64,000 nucleotides of DNA from assembly GCF_024055635.1 (NCBI RefSeq), contig NZ_JAMXMB010000010.1, forward strand, positions 1 to 64,000, in the 5' to 3' direction. This document shows, piece by piece, positions 9,256 through 18,657 of the stretch (positions within the stretch are counted from its first letter, which is position 1; each line of letters begins with the position of its first letter). The notes beneath the pieces are model-generated. The model was not told where the DNA came from. It searched no databases and saw only the letters and a program-made list of their open reading frames with translations. A program made the translations under genes and the position numbers. This stretch comes from Microbacterium yannicii. Lineage in GTDB: Bacteria; Actinomycetota; Actinomycetes; Actinomycetales; Microbacteriaceae.

Positions 9256-10602
9256 TTAGCCACCGGCAGGCGCGTCGCCCACCGGTGCGGGGCGCCGCGA
9301 CGCCCGCCAGCCCAGCGGCGCGAGCAGCACCGATGCCGCGACCAGCACCAGCACCACGAGGGCGAGGCCCCCGTACCCGATCCCGCCGAGCACCGCGCCG
9401 GCCGCGATCGCGCCGAGGCCGCCCACGATGCTCATGGTGAAGTCGCTGATGCCCTGACGCCGGGTGCGCAGCGCCTCCGACGACGATTCGGTGAGCAGGG
9501 TCGAACCGGCCACGGTCGATGCGCTCCACCCCAGACCGAGGAGCACGAGCGCGACCGTCACCGCTGTCGTCGAGAGCTGCCCGAACGAGGCGGTGAGGAG
9601 GGCCGCGACGAGCAGCACTTGCCCGATGAGGATCGTCGGCACACGTCCGACCTTGTCGGCGAGGATGCCGAAGACCGGCGAGAGCACGTACATCCCCGCG
9701 ATGTGGAGGCTGATCGTCAGCCCGATGATCGAGAGCGTCGCGGCCTCGGTCGCACCGTGGGTCAGATGCGCCAGGTGCACCGGCGTCATGGCCATTACCG
9801 ACACCATCGTGCCGTGCGCAGCCGCCACCGCGAAGATCGCGTAGCGGGCGGCGACCGGCCGATCGGCCTTGGCGATGGTGCGGCTTTCTGCCCGCGCCGA
9901 CGCGACGACACGCTGTGCGAGGAGCAGCGGATCCGGCCTCATGGCGACGAGGTACAGCACGATGGCGAGTCCCTGTGCGACGAGGGTGAACAGGTACGGT
10001 CCCGTCAGCGGCGGCATGCCGATCGCGCCGCCGATGATCTCCCCGGGGCCGGTGAGGTTCGGGCCGAGCACGGCGCCCACGGTCGTCGCCCACACCACGA
10101 TCGACAGATCGCGACCGCGCGAGGCATCCGTGGCGAGGTCTGCGGCCGCGAAGCGCGACTGCAGGTTGGCCGCCTGGCCCGCGCCGATGATGAGGAAGCC
10201 GACGAGCAGCAGCGGGAACGCCCGCAGCGAGACGGCGACGATCACCAGTCCCACGCCGACGAGGGCGACCGCCATGCCCGTCGTGAGCGAGCGCCGGCGC
10301 CCGCGCCGGCGGGCGATCGCGGCGAGCGGCACGGCCGTCATCGCCGTGCCGAAGGTCACCGCCGCCGCGGCGAGCCCCGAGAATGCGTCCTCGCCCGAGA
10401 GTTCGGCCGCGAGCACGGCACCGAGCGACAGCGTGGCGCCGAAGGCCAGTCCGCCGAGCACCTGACCGAGCGAGAGAACCCAGACGGTGCGCCGCTGGAC
10501 GCCGGCCACCTCTTCGGCGGTCGTCCCGCTGTCGGTCCTCACCCCGACAGGATCGGCGTGCGGTGCGCTGCCGACCTCGTCAGGCTTCACGGGCCGCGTC
10601 AC
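9256..10602 (-). CDS. MFS transporter
   Basis: This 448-residue integral membrane protein has about 12 hydrophobic helices. A major-facilitator loop LADKVGRVPT lies between the two halves, and basic RRRGRRRS follows an early helix. The predicted start is GTG, 15 bp after the stop of the FAH-family hydrolase gene on the same strand, so they are probably cotranscribed. The substrate is unknown. A link with the product or substrate of the hydrolase is an inference from position only. No strong ribosome site was seen before the GTG. Confidence 0.85.
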   Translation of the reverse strand: MTRPVKPDEVGSAPHADPVGVRTDSGTTAEEVAGVQRRTVWVLSLGQVLGGLAFGATLSLGAVLAAELSGEDAFSGLAAAAVTFGTAMTAVPLAAIARRRGRRRSLTTGMAVALVGVGLVIVAVSLRAFPLLLVGFLIIGAGQAANLQSRFAAADLATDASRGRDLSIVVWATTVGAVLGPNLTGPGEIIGGAIGMPPLTGPYLFTLVAQGLAIVLYLVAMRPDPLLLAQRVVASARAESRTIAKADRPVAARYAIFAVAAAHGTMVSVMAMTPVHLAHLTHGATEAATLSIIGLTISLHIAGMYVLSPVFGILADKVGRVPTILIGQVLLVAALLTASFGQLSTTAVTVALVLLGLGWSASTVAGSTLLTESSSEALRTRRQGISDFTMSIVGGLGAIAAGAVLGGIGYGGLALVVLVLVAASVLLAPLGWRASRRPAPVGDAPAGG

Positions 10603-10617
10603 GCATCTCGGGTCGTC

Positions 10618-11385
10618 TCACGCATCTCTCGCCGAGTTGCGCAGGATGCCGAGGCCGGTGATCTCGACCTCCACGGTGTCGCCCGCGACGATCTGGCCGA
10701 CGCCGGCCGGGGTTCCGGTGAGGATCACGTCCCCCGGCAGCAGCGTGAACGCCGCCGAGGCGAACGCGATCACGTCGGCGAGCGAGAAGATCATGTCGCT
10801 GATGGGGCCCTGCTGTCGCACCTCTCCGTTCAGGCGCGTGGTGATCACGGCGGGTCCGTCGACGTCGAAATCCGTCTCGATGGCGGGGCCGAGCGGGCAC
10901 GACGTGTCGAAGCCCTTCGCGCGGGCCCACTGTCCGTCGGACTTCTGCCAGTCCCGAGCGGTGAGGTCGTTGGCGATCGTGTAGCCGAAGACGTAGTCGA
11001 GCGCGTTCTCTGCCGGCACGTTCTTCGCGATGCGGCCGATGACCGCCGCCAGCTCGCCCTCGAAGCTGATGAAGTCGGACCCCTTCGGCAGCACCACGGC
11101 GTCGCCGGGGCCGACCACCGTGGTGTTGGGCTTGAAGAAGAGCATCGGTGCCGTGGGGACGTCGTTGCCGAGCTCTGCCGCATGATCGCGATAGTTGCGG
11201 CCGACGCAGACGAGCTTCGAGCGAGGGATGACCGGTGCCAGCAGCGCGACATCCGCGAGCGGAACCCGCTCCCCCGTCGTGTCGTACCCGGCGAACATCG
11301 GGTCACCGGCGAGGACGACGAGCTCGCCCTCGTCGACGATCCCGAACTTGATGGCGTCGTTGTGGCTGAAGCGCGCGATCCTCAC
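10618..11385 (-). CDS. Fumarylacetoacetate hydrolase family protein
   Basis: The family cleaves or decarboxylates 1,3-dicarbonyl compounds with a bound divalent metal; members include acylpyruvases and oxaloacetate decarboxylases. Metal-ligand residues are visible as Glu109 and Glu111 in SFEGELA and Asp140 in ANDLTARD. The GTPAGVG motif lies near the C-terminus. The 255-residue size matches the single-domain bacterial type. The start is GTG with a TAGGCT box six bases upstream, so it is probably leaderless. The MFS transporter gene follows at 15 bp. The substrate cannot be assigned. Confidence 0.88.
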   Translation of the reverse strand: MRIARFSHNDAIKFGIVDEGELVVLAGDPMFAGYDTTGERVPLADVALLAPVIPRSKLVCVGRNYRDHAAELGNDVPTAPMLFFKPNTTVVGPGDAVVLPKGSDFISFEGELAAVIGRIAKNVPAENALDYVFGYTIANDLTARDWQKSDGQWARAKGFDTSCPLGPAIETDFDVDGPAVITTRLNGEVRQQGPISDMIFSLADVIAFASAAFTLLPGDVILTGTPAGVGQIVAGDTVEVEITGLGILRNSARDA

Positions 11386-11431
11386 CGGATCAGCCTAGCC
11401 ACCCGGTCCGACACGGACAGCCCCCGACGGA

Positions 11432-11468
11432 GAAAGCCCCGAGCCCGCGGAGCGCGCCGGCCCGGGGC
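11432..11468 (-). terminator. Terminator after ilvE
   Basis: Read on the minus strand, GCCCCGGGCC and GGCTCGGGGC form a GC-rich stem followed by TTTCT. It begins 17 bp beyond the ilvE stop. Confidence 0.65.
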
Positions 11469-11485
11469 ATCCGGAGAACCAGTGA

Positions 11486-12598
11486 TCAGCCGTCGAGGCG
11501 CGTCAGCCACCCGTGGCGATCGGCCACGCGCCCGTACTGGATGCCGGTGAGCTCCTCGCGCAGCGACAGCGCCAGCTCGGACGCCGCATCGCCCTCATGC
11601 ACGATCTCGTAGTCGTCGGCCACGAGCTTGCCGATCGGCACGATGACCGCCGCCGTGCCGCACGCGAACGCGCCCACGATGGAGCCGGATGCCGCGCCCT
11701 CGCGCCACTCGTCGATCGAGACCTTGCGCTGCTCGACGACGAGCCCGCGATCCTGTGCCAGCTGCAGCACCGACGCCAGCGTGATGCCCTCGAGGATCGA
11801 GTCCGACTCCGGGGTGATGAGGCGGCCGTCGTCCGTCACGAGGACGAGGTTCATGCCCCCGAGCTCCTCGATGTAGCCGTCGTCGAGGAAGAGCACCTGC
11901 TGGCAGCCCTTCTCGTACGCCTCGGCCTGCGGCAGCAGGCTCGACGCGTAGTTGCCGCCCGTCTTCGCCGCGCCTGTGCCGCCCTTTCCGGCGCGCGCGT
12001 AGCGGCTCGACAGGGCGATGTTGACGGGCTGCACGCCCCCGGCGAAATACGCTCCGGCGGGGCTGGCGATGAGGTAGTACCCGACCTTCTTCGCCGCGCG
12101 GACTCCCAGGAACGCCTCCTTCGCGAACATGAAGGGGCGCAGGTAGAGGCTTGTCTCGGCGGCGGTGGGAACCCACGCGCCATCCACGGCGATCAGCTCG
12201 CGCAGCGACTCGAGGAAGTACTCGGCGGGCAGCTCCGGCAGAGCGAGGCGCTGAGCCGAGCGCTGCAGGCGCGCCGCGTTGCGGTCGGGACGGAACGTCC
12301 AGATCGACCCGTCCGCGTGGCGATAGGCCTTCAGTCCCTCGAAGATCTCCTGCGAGTAGTGCAGCACGGCCGCAGCCGGGTCGAGCGGGATCGGGCCGTA
12401 CGGCTGGACGCGCGGCCGGTGCCATCCGCCCTTCTCGGACCAGCAGATGTCGACCATGTGGTCGGTGAAGTGCTGTCCGAAGCCGGGATCGGCGAGGATC
12501 GCCTCGCGCTCGGCATCGGGCGTCGCCTCGGTGTTCCGGGTGACGTTCCAGACGAGGCCTGCGGCCGAGGGCGCCTGGAGGGGAAGGTCGATGGTCAT
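11486..12598 (-). CDS. ilvE: Branched-chain amino-acid aminotransferase
   Basis: This PLP enzyme performs the last step of leucine, isoleucine and valine synthesis and the first step of their breakdown. Its 370 residues fit the class IV aminotransferase family. The Schiff-base lysine is Lys212 in GAAKTGGNYA. EIFEGLKAYR (84-93) and EELGGMNL are typical family segments. It lies 39 bp after leuB on the same strand, so leuB-ilvE is probably one transcript. The other ilv genes sit 12-18 kb away in a second operon. Confidence 0.96.
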   Translation of the reverse strand: MTIDLPLQAPSAAGLVWNVTRNTEATPDAEREAILADPGFGQHFTDHMVDICWSEKGGWHRPRVQPYGPIPLDPAAAVLHYSQEIFEGLKAYRHADGSIWTFRPDRNAARLQRSAQRLALPELPAEYFLESLRELIAVDGAWVPTAAETSLYLRPFMFAKEAFLGVRAAKKVGYYLIASPAGAYFAGGVQPVNIALSSRYARAGKGGTGAAKTGGNYASSLLPQAEAYEKGCQQVLFLDDGYIEELGGMNLVLVTDDGRLITPESDSILEGITLASVLQLAQDRGLVVEQRKVSIDEWREGAASGSIVGAFACGTAAVIVPIGKLVADDYEIVHEGDAASELALSLREELTGIQYGRVADRHGWLTRLDG

Positions 12599-12637
12599 GG
12601 GTGGAATCCTCTGTCGGTAGGACGACGTGATCTCAGG

Positions 12638-13699
12638 TTACGCCTGGAGCCGGGCGACGATCGCGTCGCCGATCTGCGTCGTCGTGCGGGTCGCGCCCGC
12701 GTCGGAGCCGCGTGCGGCAAGATCCTCCTCGACCGCGGTCGTGACGCGGCGGGCCTCGTCCTGGAGCCCGAGATGGTCGAGCAGCAGTGAGACGGAGAGG
12801 ATCGCGGCCGTGGGATCGGCCTTCTGCTGGCCGGCGATGTCGGGCGCCGATCCGTGCACGGGCTCGAACATCGACGGGAACGCGCCGTCGGGATTGATGT
12901 TCCCCGAGGCTGCGAGGCCGATGCCACCGGTGACGGCGCCGGCCAAGTCGGTGAGGATGTCGCCGAAGAGGTTGTCGGTGACGATCACGTCGAAGCGACT
13001 CGGGTTCGTGACCAGGTAGATGGTGGCCGCGTCGACGTGCACATAGTCTACGGTCACGTCGGGGTGCTCGAGCGCGACCTCGTCGACGAGGCGCTTCCAG
13101 ATGCCGCCGGCGTGGACGAGCACGTTCGTCTTGTGCACGAGCGTGAGCTTCTTGCGGCGACGCTCGGCCAGGTCGAACGCGTAGCGCACGACCCGCTCGA
13201 CGCCGAACGCGGTGTTCACGGAGGTCTCGTTGGCCACCTCGTGCGGGGTGCCGGTGCGGATCGATCCGCCGTTGCCGACGTACGGCCCCTCGGTGCCCTC
13301 GCGGACGACGACGAAGTCGATGTCGCCCGGTGCGGCGAGCGGTCCGGGCACCCCCGGGTACAGCTTCGACGGCCGCAGGTTGACGTAGTGGTCGAGCTCG
13401 AACCGCAGCTTGAGCAGCATTCCGCGCTCGATGTTGGCGTTCTTGAGGCGGGGATCGCCCGGGACTCCCCCGACCGCACCGAGCAGGATCGCGTCGTGCG
13501 CCTTGATCGCCTCGAGGTCGTCGGCAGTCAGCGTGTCGCCGGTGTCGAGGAAGCGGCCGGCGCCCAACGAGAATCGAGACTTCTCGAAACGGATGCCGCT
13601 GCCCGCGGCCGCGGCATCCAGCACCTTCTCCGCCTCGGCGATGACCTCCGGACCGATGCCGTCACCCGGGATGACGGCCAGCTTCACGACGCGCGACAT
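12638..13699 (-). CDS. leuB: 3-isopropylmalate dehydrogenase
   Basis: The enzyme oxidises 3-isopropylmalate to the precursor of 2-ketoisocaproate in leucine synthesis, using NAD+ and Mg2+. It has 353 residues. Clear family blocks are GDGIGPEV near the N-terminus, [20 protein letters not shown], and [11 protein letters not shown] with the metal-binding aspartates. GSAPDIAGQ lies near the C-terminus. AGGAG precedes the ATG. It is seven bases after an MFS efflux gene and is followed by ilvE. The upstream efflux gene is probably an unrelated neighbour. Confidence 0.95.
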   Translation of the reverse strand: MSRVVKLAVIPGDGIGPEVIAEAEKVLDAAAAGSGIRFEKSRFSLGAGRFLDTGDTLTADDLEAIKAHDAILLGAVGGVPGDPRLKNANIERGMLLKLRFELDHYVNLRPSKLYPGVPGPLAAPGDIDFVVVREGTEGPYVGNGGSIRTGTPHEVANETSVNTAFGVERVVRYAFDLAERRRKKLTLVHKTNVLVHAGGIWKRLVDEVALEHPDVTVDYVHVDAATIYLVTNPSRFDVIVTDNLFGDILTDLAGAVTGGIGLAASGNINPDGAFPSMFEPVHGSAPDIAGQQKADPTAAILSVSLLLDHLGLQDEARRVTTAVEEDLAARGSDAGATRTTTQIGDAIVARLQA

Positions 13700-13706
13700 A
13701 GTGCTC

Positions 13707-15245
13707 CTACGACTTCTGGCGGGATCCTCCCAGGGTAGTGGCCGCGATGACCCCCGCGACCACGACCAGGACGGCGCCGATCAGCGCGGTGACGGTGACC
13801 CCGGCGTCGAAGGCGGCCGCTGCCGCCTCGAAGAGCGCCTCCCCAGTGTTGCCGCCGATCTCGCCCGCAGCGTGCACCGCACCGGCGAGGGTCTCCGACG
13901 CGGCCCCGGCCGCGGCATCCGGGACTCCCTCGGGCACGACGAGGTTCGTCCGGTAGAGCGCGGTGAGGATGCCGCCCAGCACGGTCGTGCCCAGCACCGC
14001 ACCCAGTTCGTATGCGGTCTCGGAGACCGCGCTCGCGGCACCCGCCTTCGCAGGCGGAGCGCTGGAGAGCACCAGCTCGTTAGAGACCGTCTCGGCCGCG
14101 CCGATGCCGATGCCGAGGGAGACGAAGGCCGCCACGAGGGCTCCGATGCTCTCCGGCCCCGTGGCGAAGGCCACGGTCACGTACCCTGCGACCGAGAACA
14201 CGAGCGCCACCGGAACGACGACGCGAGCGGGCCACTTCTTGGAGATCGGCACGACGGCCAGGCCGGCGACGATCATCATCGCGAGGCCGGGCACGAGCGC
14301 GAGGCCCGCCTGCATCGGCGAGAGGCCGACGATGAGCTGCAGATGCTGCGCCACGAAGAAGAGGAACCCGACCAGAGCGATGACGCTGAGGAGGTTCACC
14401 ATCAGCGCGCCGCTGAAGGTGCCGCGACGGAACAGCCGCATGTCGAGCATCGGCGTGCGCGCCCGCAGCTGCCGCCGCACGAACAGCACACCGAAGCCCA
14501 GTCCGGCGACCATCGGAAGCCACGCAGCGAGCGTGAACCCGTGCACGGCGAGCTCCTTGATGCCGTAGACGACGGGGATCATCGTCGCCATCGAGAGGGC
14601 GATGCTCACCGGGTCGATGCGGCCGGGCTTCGGATCGCGGCTCTCGGGAACGAGCAGCGGCGCGAGCACCAGCAGCGGAATGAGCACGGGCACCGAGAGC
14701 AGGAAGACCGAACCCCATGCGAAGTGCTCGAGGAGGAGTCCCCCCACGATCGGGCCGAGCGCCGCGCCGGCCGAGAACATGGCGGCCCATACGGCGATCG
14801 CGAGGCGGCGCTGGTCGCGGTCGGTGAAGATGCTGCGCAGCAGCGACAGCGTCGAGGGCATCAGCATCGCACCGAACACGCCCATGCCGGCGCGCGCGGC
14901 GATCAGCCATGCGGCGCTCGGGGCGAAAGCGGCGAGCACCGAGACCGCAGCGAATCCGGTCGCGCCGATCAGCAGCATCCGCCGTCGCCCGAACCGGTCG
15001 CCGAGCGTCCCCATGGTGACGAGCAGCCCGGCCAGCACCAGCGGATAGGCGTCGATGATCCAGAGCTGCTGCGCGCTCGACGGCCCCAGCTCGAGCGCGA
15101 TCGACGGCAGGGCGAAGCTCAGCACGGTGTTGTCCACCGAGACGAGGAGCACGGGCAGCATGAGCACGACGAGCGCCGCCCAGCCGCGCCAGCCGACCCG
15201 GCGTCCCTGAGCGTCGGCGAGCGAGAGTTCTTGTGTGAGAGTCAT
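13707..15245 (-). CDS. MFS drug efflux transporter (DHA2/EmrB-QacA type)
   Basis: This 512-residue protein has about 14 hydrophobic helices. [16 protein letters not shown] and [16 protein letters not shown] are typical of DHA2-type proton-coupled drug exporters. It is divergent from a TetR gene, and a perfect inverted repeat lies directly before its start. Induction by the exported compound through TetR release is therefore likely. The start is one of two adjacent ATG codons (15245 or 15248); upstream in-frame codons would include the operator and were rejected. Substrates are unknown. The downstream gene is leuB at seven bases. Confidence 0.88.
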   Translation of the reverse strand: MTLTQELSLADAQGRRVGWRGWAALVVLMLPVLLVSVDNTVLSFALPSIALELGPSSAQQLWIIDAYPLVLAGLLVTMGTLGDRFGRRRMLLIGATGFAAVSVLAAFAPSAAWLIAARAGMGVFGAMLMPSTLSLLRSIFTDRDQRRLAIAVWAAMFSAGAALGPIVGGLLLEHFAWGSVFLLSVPVLIPLLVLAPLLVPESRDPKPGRIDPVSIALSMATMIPVVYGIKELAVHGFTLAAWLPMVAGLGFGVLFVRRQLRARTPMLDMRLFRRGTFSGALMVNLLSVIALVGFLFFVAQHLQLIVGLSPMQAGLALVPGLAMMIVAGLAVVPISKKWPARVVVPVALVFSVAGYVTVAFATGPESIGALVAAFVSLGIGIGAAETVSNELVLSSAPPAKAGAASAVSETAYELGAVLGTTVLGGILTALYRTNLVVPEGVPDAAAGAASETLAGAVHAAGEIGGNTGEALFEAAAAAFDAGVTVTALIGAVLVVVAGVIAATTLGGSRQKS

Positions 15246-15250
15246 CATTT

Positions 15251-15272
15251 CTATACCGTCCAGCCGGTATAG
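15251..15272. promoter_or_regulatory. TetR operator between efflux pump and regulator
   Basis: CTATACCG-N6-CGGTATAG is a perfect 8-bp inverted repeat. It begins three to six bases before the efflux-gene start and lies 40 bp before the tetR start. It is well placed to block both promoters. Confidence 0.75.
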
Positions 15273-15311
15273 TATCAGGATGCGGCAGCCCCTGTCGATA
15301 CGATCGACGCC

Positions 15312-15857
15312 ATGAGTCGTCCTCCCCTCGCCCGCGAGAAGGTGCTCGACGCCTTCGAGCAGATCCTCATCGAGGAGGGCGAGCGAGCGGCGACCATGGA
15401 CGCCACCGCCAAGGCGGCAGGCGTGTCGAAAGGCGGGCTGCTCTACCACTTCGGCACGAAGGAGTCGCTCGAGTCGGCGATCATCGATCGCCTGCGGACC
15501 CTCGTCGCCGACGATGTCGCCGTCATGGCCGCCGCGCCCGAAGGGCCGATCGCCTACTTCCTGCGCACCTCGGTGATGGCCAACGATCCGATCGACCGCG
15601 CCATTCTGGCCACCTCACGGCTGGCTCAGGGCGGGGATGCGGTCGCCAGCGATGCGCTGCGAGACGTCCGGGAGCAATGGGCCGCGGCCCTGCGCCCGCA
15701 CACGAAGGACGCGGTGGCCCTCGACCTGGTGATGCTGGTCAGCGACGGCCTCTACTTCAACAACGCCCTGGCGGGCGGGTCGATCCCGGGACCCGTCCCC
15801 CGCGGTGCTGCCCTCGACGCGCTCATCGCCCTGGTCGAGGGCGCGACGCGGGGCTGA
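15312..15857 (+). CDS. TetR-family repressor of the adjacent efflux pump
   Basis: The protein has 181 residues. The N-terminal helix-turn-helix includes TMDATAKAAGVSKGGLLYHFGTKESL (roughly 28-53, split here only by reading), which is the TetR_N pattern. A variable ligand-binding C-terminal domain follows. TACGAT lies seven bases before the ATG, so the transcript is probably leaderless. It is divergent from the DHA2 efflux gene with the inverted repeat at 15251-15272 between them. The inducer is unknown. Confidence 0.88.
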   Translation: MSRPPLAREKVLDAFEQILIEEGERAATMDATAKAAGVSKGGLLYHFGTKESLESAIIDRLRTLVADDVAVMAAAPEGPIAYFLRTSVMANDPIDRAILATSRLAQGGDAVASDALRDVREQWAAALRPHTKDAVALDLVMLVSDGLYFNNALAGGSIPGPVPRGAALDALIALVEGATRG

Positions 15858-15867
15858 GCTCACCGAG

Positions 15868-15927
15868 CGCTGCACTCACCTGCGAGCGCGCCACTTCGCG
15901 ACGGCGCGCTCGCAGGAAAGTGCAGCG
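15868..15927. repeat. Long intergenic hairpin between convergent genes
   Basis: CGCTGCACT (15868-15876) and CCTGCGAGCGCGCC (15879-15892) pair perfectly with GGCGCGCTCGCAGG (15903-15916) and AGTGCAGCG (15919-15927). Only two bases are unpaired and the loop has ten bases. It sits between convergent stop codons and may act as a bidirectional terminator, although no T-run follows. A related smaller palindrome is at 61974-61987. Confidence 0.75.
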
Positions 15928-15940
15928 TTCGCGTCGCGGT

Positions 15941-16450
15941 TCAGCGTCGGGTGAGGGCGCGACGGGCACGACGGAGCATCGCGTGCACGACGAGCGGGTG
16001 CGCCAGTGAGACCGGAGAGAAGTACACGCGGCCGCGCCAGTCGTTGAACGTCACAACCGTGGTAACGCGCACGACGGCGGCCGCGGCATCCACCCCCACT
16101 GCGCAGCGGAAGGTGAGGTGCTTGTCGGCGTACTCGATGAGCGCCTCTTCGCCCACCACCTCGCGGACGTCGAACACCCCGCGCGGCGCGGCCTGCAGCC
16201 CGAGGAGCGGGGCGAGCGCCATGCGCAGCCCCATCGCAGCCTTCACCCACGCGGGCGCAGACGACGGCCGGAACAGGGTCTCGGCCCAGACTCGCGGATC
16301 GTCGGTGCTGCGCGGCGGCTTGGATACGAGAATCACGTCGCCGTAGTCGAACCGCGACAGTCCCTCGAACGCCAGGCTGCGGAAGACGGGGCTCACGCCG
16401 GACGCGCCCACGGGAGCGGCCGCCTTCACGGATGCCTCCCCCGGTGCCAC
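15941..16450 (-). CDS. DUF2867-like protein
   Basis: This 169-residue protein has no known enzymatic motif. The C-terminal half (TVVTFNDWRGRVYFSPVS then HPLVVHAMLRRA) resembles the DUF2867 pattern, which in other bacteria is found alone or fused to NAD-dependent epimerases. No signal peptide is seen. It starts three bases after the serA stop on the same strand, so it is probably translated from the serA transcript. No link to serine synthesis is evident. Confidence 0.65.
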   Translation of the reverse strand: MAPGEASVKAAAPVGASGVSPVFRSLAFEGLSRFDYGDVILVSKPPRSTDDPRVWAETLFRPSSAPAWVKAAMGLRMALAPLLGLQAAPRGVFDVREVVGEEALIEYADKHLTFRCAVGVDAAAAVVRVTTVVTFNDWRGRVYFSPVSLAHPLVVHAMLRRARRALTRR

Positions 16451-16453
16451 CGT

Positions 16454-18058
16454 TCAGTCCTCGGTGACCTCGATGCGACGGAACAGGTCGGCGCCCACCG
16501 ACTCGCGCATCTCGTCGAGAAGCTCCTCGGGGACCGGCGAGTCGACGGTCAGCACCGAGAGGGCGCGCCCGCTCGCGTCGGCCTGCGCCACCTGAAGCCC
16601 GGCGATGTTGATGCCGGCGCTGCCGAGCTTCTGGCCGTAGATCGCGACGATTCCGGGACGGTCGGCGTACCGCATGACGAGGTGGTGGCGCTCGATGGGC
16701 ACCTCGATCTCGTAGCCGTTGATGCCGACCACCTTGGGGACCATGCGCGTGCCGGCGAGCGTGCCGGCGATCGTGAGCACGGAGCCGTCGGCGAGCGTGC
16801 CGCGGAGGATCGTGATGTTGCGGTAGAGCGGGCTCTCGGCTTCGACGATCAGCCGCGTCTCGATGCCCCGCTGCTCGGCGAAGAGCGGCGCGTTCACGTA
16901 CGAGACGTTCTCGCTGACCACGTTGGCGAGGATGCCCTTGAGGGCGGCCAGCCGGTAGACGCTGACGTCGTAGGCCGCGAGCTCGCCGCGCACCTCGATG
17001 TCCAGGCTCGTGAGGGCGCTGTGCGCCAGACCCGTGAAGAACTGACCGAGCTGCTCGACGAGCGAGATGCCGGGGCGCACGAACGGGTCGATGACACCGC
17101 CCGCGACGTTGACGGCGTCGGGCACGAGGTCGCCCTCGAGCGCGAGCTTGACGGACTTCGCGACCGAGACGCCCGCCTTCTCCTGCGCCTCGTCGGTCGA
17201 GGCGCCCAGGTGCGGCGTGACGACGACGTTCGGCAGGCTCAGCAGCGGGAACGCCGTGCCGTCGGGTGCCGGCGGCTCGCTCGTGAAGACATCGAGCCCG
17301 GCGCCGGCGATCTCGCCGGTGGTCAGTGCCGTGTACAGCGCCTCCTCGTCGATGAGGCCCCCGCGGGCGACGTTGACGACGAACGCCGTCTTCTTCATGA
17401 GGCGGAACTGGTCGGTGCCGATCATGCCCGTGGTCTCGGGCGTCTTGGGCATGTGGATCGTGACGAAGTCGCTCTGCGCGAGCAGGTCGTCGAGTTCGAG
17501 GAGTTGCGCGCCGAGCTGCTGCGCGCGCGTCGGGGTGACGTAGGGGTCGTAGGCGACGACCGAGACGCCGAACGCCTGGAGCCGCGCCGCGATGAGGGCG
17601 CCGATGCGACCCAGGCCGATGATGCCGACAGTCTTCTCGAAGAGCTCCGTGCCGGTGTACGAGCTGCGCTTCCAGGCGCCACCGGCCAGCGATGCGTGCG
17701 CGGCCGGGATGCGGCGGGCGAGGCTGAGGATGTGTCCGACGGTCAGCTCGGCCGCCGAGATGATGTTCGACGTCGGCGCGTTCACGACCATGACGCCGGC
17801 CGTCGTGGCCGTCTTGATGTCGACGTTGTCGAGTCCGACGCCGGCGCGCGCGACCACCTTGAGGACGGGAGCCGCGGCGATCGCCTCGGCATCGACCTTG
17901 GTCGCCGAGCGGATCAGCACCGCGTTCGCGTCGGCGAGCGCCGCCAGCAGTGCCGGGCGGTCGGTGCCGTCGACGTGGCGCACGTCGAAGTCCGGGCCCA
18001 GGGCGTCGATCGTGGCGGGAGAGAGTTCTTCGGCGATGAGGACGACAGGCTTCGGCAC
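16454..18058 (-). CDS. serA: D-3-phosphoglycerate dehydrogenase
   Basis: The enzyme starts serine synthesis by oxidising 3-phosphoglycerate with NAD+. It has 534 residues, the long actinobacterial type. The Rossmann motif GIIGLGRIG is at about 145-153. Catalytic residues are Arg232 (VARGGLID), Glu261 (SEPP) and His283 (PHLGAST). An intervening allosteric domain is followed by a C-terminal ACT domain (about 455-534) that usually binds serine for feedback. The GTG start at 18058 has AAAGGA upstream and matches the family N-terminus, whereas the open frame continues artificially upstream. Confidence 0.96.
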   Translation of the reverse strand: MPKPVVLIAEELSPATIDALGPDFDVRHVDGTDRPALLAALADANAVLIRSATKVDAEAIAAAPVLKVVARAGVGLDNVDIKTATTAGVMVVNAPTSNIISAAELTVGHILSLARRIPAAHASLAGGAWKRSSYTGTELFEKTVGIIGLGRIGALIAARLQAFGVSVVAYDPYVTPTRAQQLGAQLLELDDLLAQSDFVTIHMPKTPETTGMIGTDQFRLMKKTAFVVNVARGGLIDEEALYTALTTGEIAGAGLDVFTSEPPAPDGTAFPLLSLPNVVVTPHLGASTDEAQEKAGVSVAKSVKLALEGDLVPDAVNVAGGVIDPFVRPGISLVEQLGQFFTGLAHSALTSLDIEVRGELAAYDVSVYRLAALKGILANVVSENVSYVNAPLFAEQRGIETRLIVEAESPLYRNITILRGTLADGSVLTIAGTLAGTRMVPKVVGINGYEIEVPIERHHLVMRYADRPGIVAIYGQKLGSAGINIAGLQVAQADASGRALSVLTVDSPVPEELLDEMRESVGADLFRRIEVTED

Positions 18059-18228
18059 GGGTGGTTCCTTTGGGGGCGGTGCGCGAGCGCGCGGAGCAGG
18101 GCAGACCGGATGCCGCGCCGCACGCCGTCGGGGGCGAGGCCTGTGCCAGCCTACCGCCCGTGTGGCGGCCCGCCCGACCGTGTGACGCGGGCCCGCCCCG
18201 GCGGCGACGGCTTCAGGCGTCGGGAGAT

Positions 18229-18657
18229 TCAGCCGAGGAAGGAGGCCGAGTTGAGCGTGGTGTACGCCACGACGTTCAACCAGAACACCGCGACCAACGC
18301 GAGGCCGGTGAGCATCACGAGCAGCAGCTCGTGCGGCGCACGCCGATATCCGATCGCGAAGGCACCGCCCCACACGATCAGGGGGAACACCGCGGCGAAG
18401 ATCCAGATGAACCAGCCGAGCGCGTTGAGCGTGAGGCCCGCGTCGGCGAACACCTGGAGGGTGGCGACCAGGTTGCCGATCGCGTTCCACACCGCGTACG
18501 CGTAGAACAGGCCGATGATGCCCGCGATCGTGGCGACGAGCCAGGTGGGCGTCCTGCCCCTCCGCGTCGCGGCTGCGGGGGTGTTCGTGGCGGGGCCGGA
18601 GGCTCGCGACGCGCCGGCGTCGTCCGCAGAAGGTGCGGGAGTCACGGTCTCGTTCAT
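18229..18657 (-). CDS. Small integral membrane protein of unknown function
   Basis: The protein has 142 residues. A disordered Ala/Pro/Ser-rich N-terminus of about 35 residues is followed by about three to four hydrophobic helices. A short basic loop YRRAPHE lies between the last helices. No known domain was recognised. Its ATG overlaps the stop of the preceding gene (18654-19238) by four bases, so the two are likely made together. Both share the layout of a polar N-terminus plus a small helix bundle. Confidence 0.7.
   Translation of the reverse strand: MNETVTPAPSADDAGASRASGPATNTPAAATRRGRTPTWLVATIAGIIGLFYAYAVWNAIGNLVATLQVFADAGLTLNALGWFIWIFAAVFPLIVWGGAFAIGYRRAPHELLLVMLTGLALVAVFWLNVVAYTTLNSASFLG

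Noticed and set aside
8635-11550. A 971-codon plus-strand frame
   Set aside because: It runs through the PLP enzyme in another frame and antisense to the MFS and FAH genes. The composition is that of a shadow frame.
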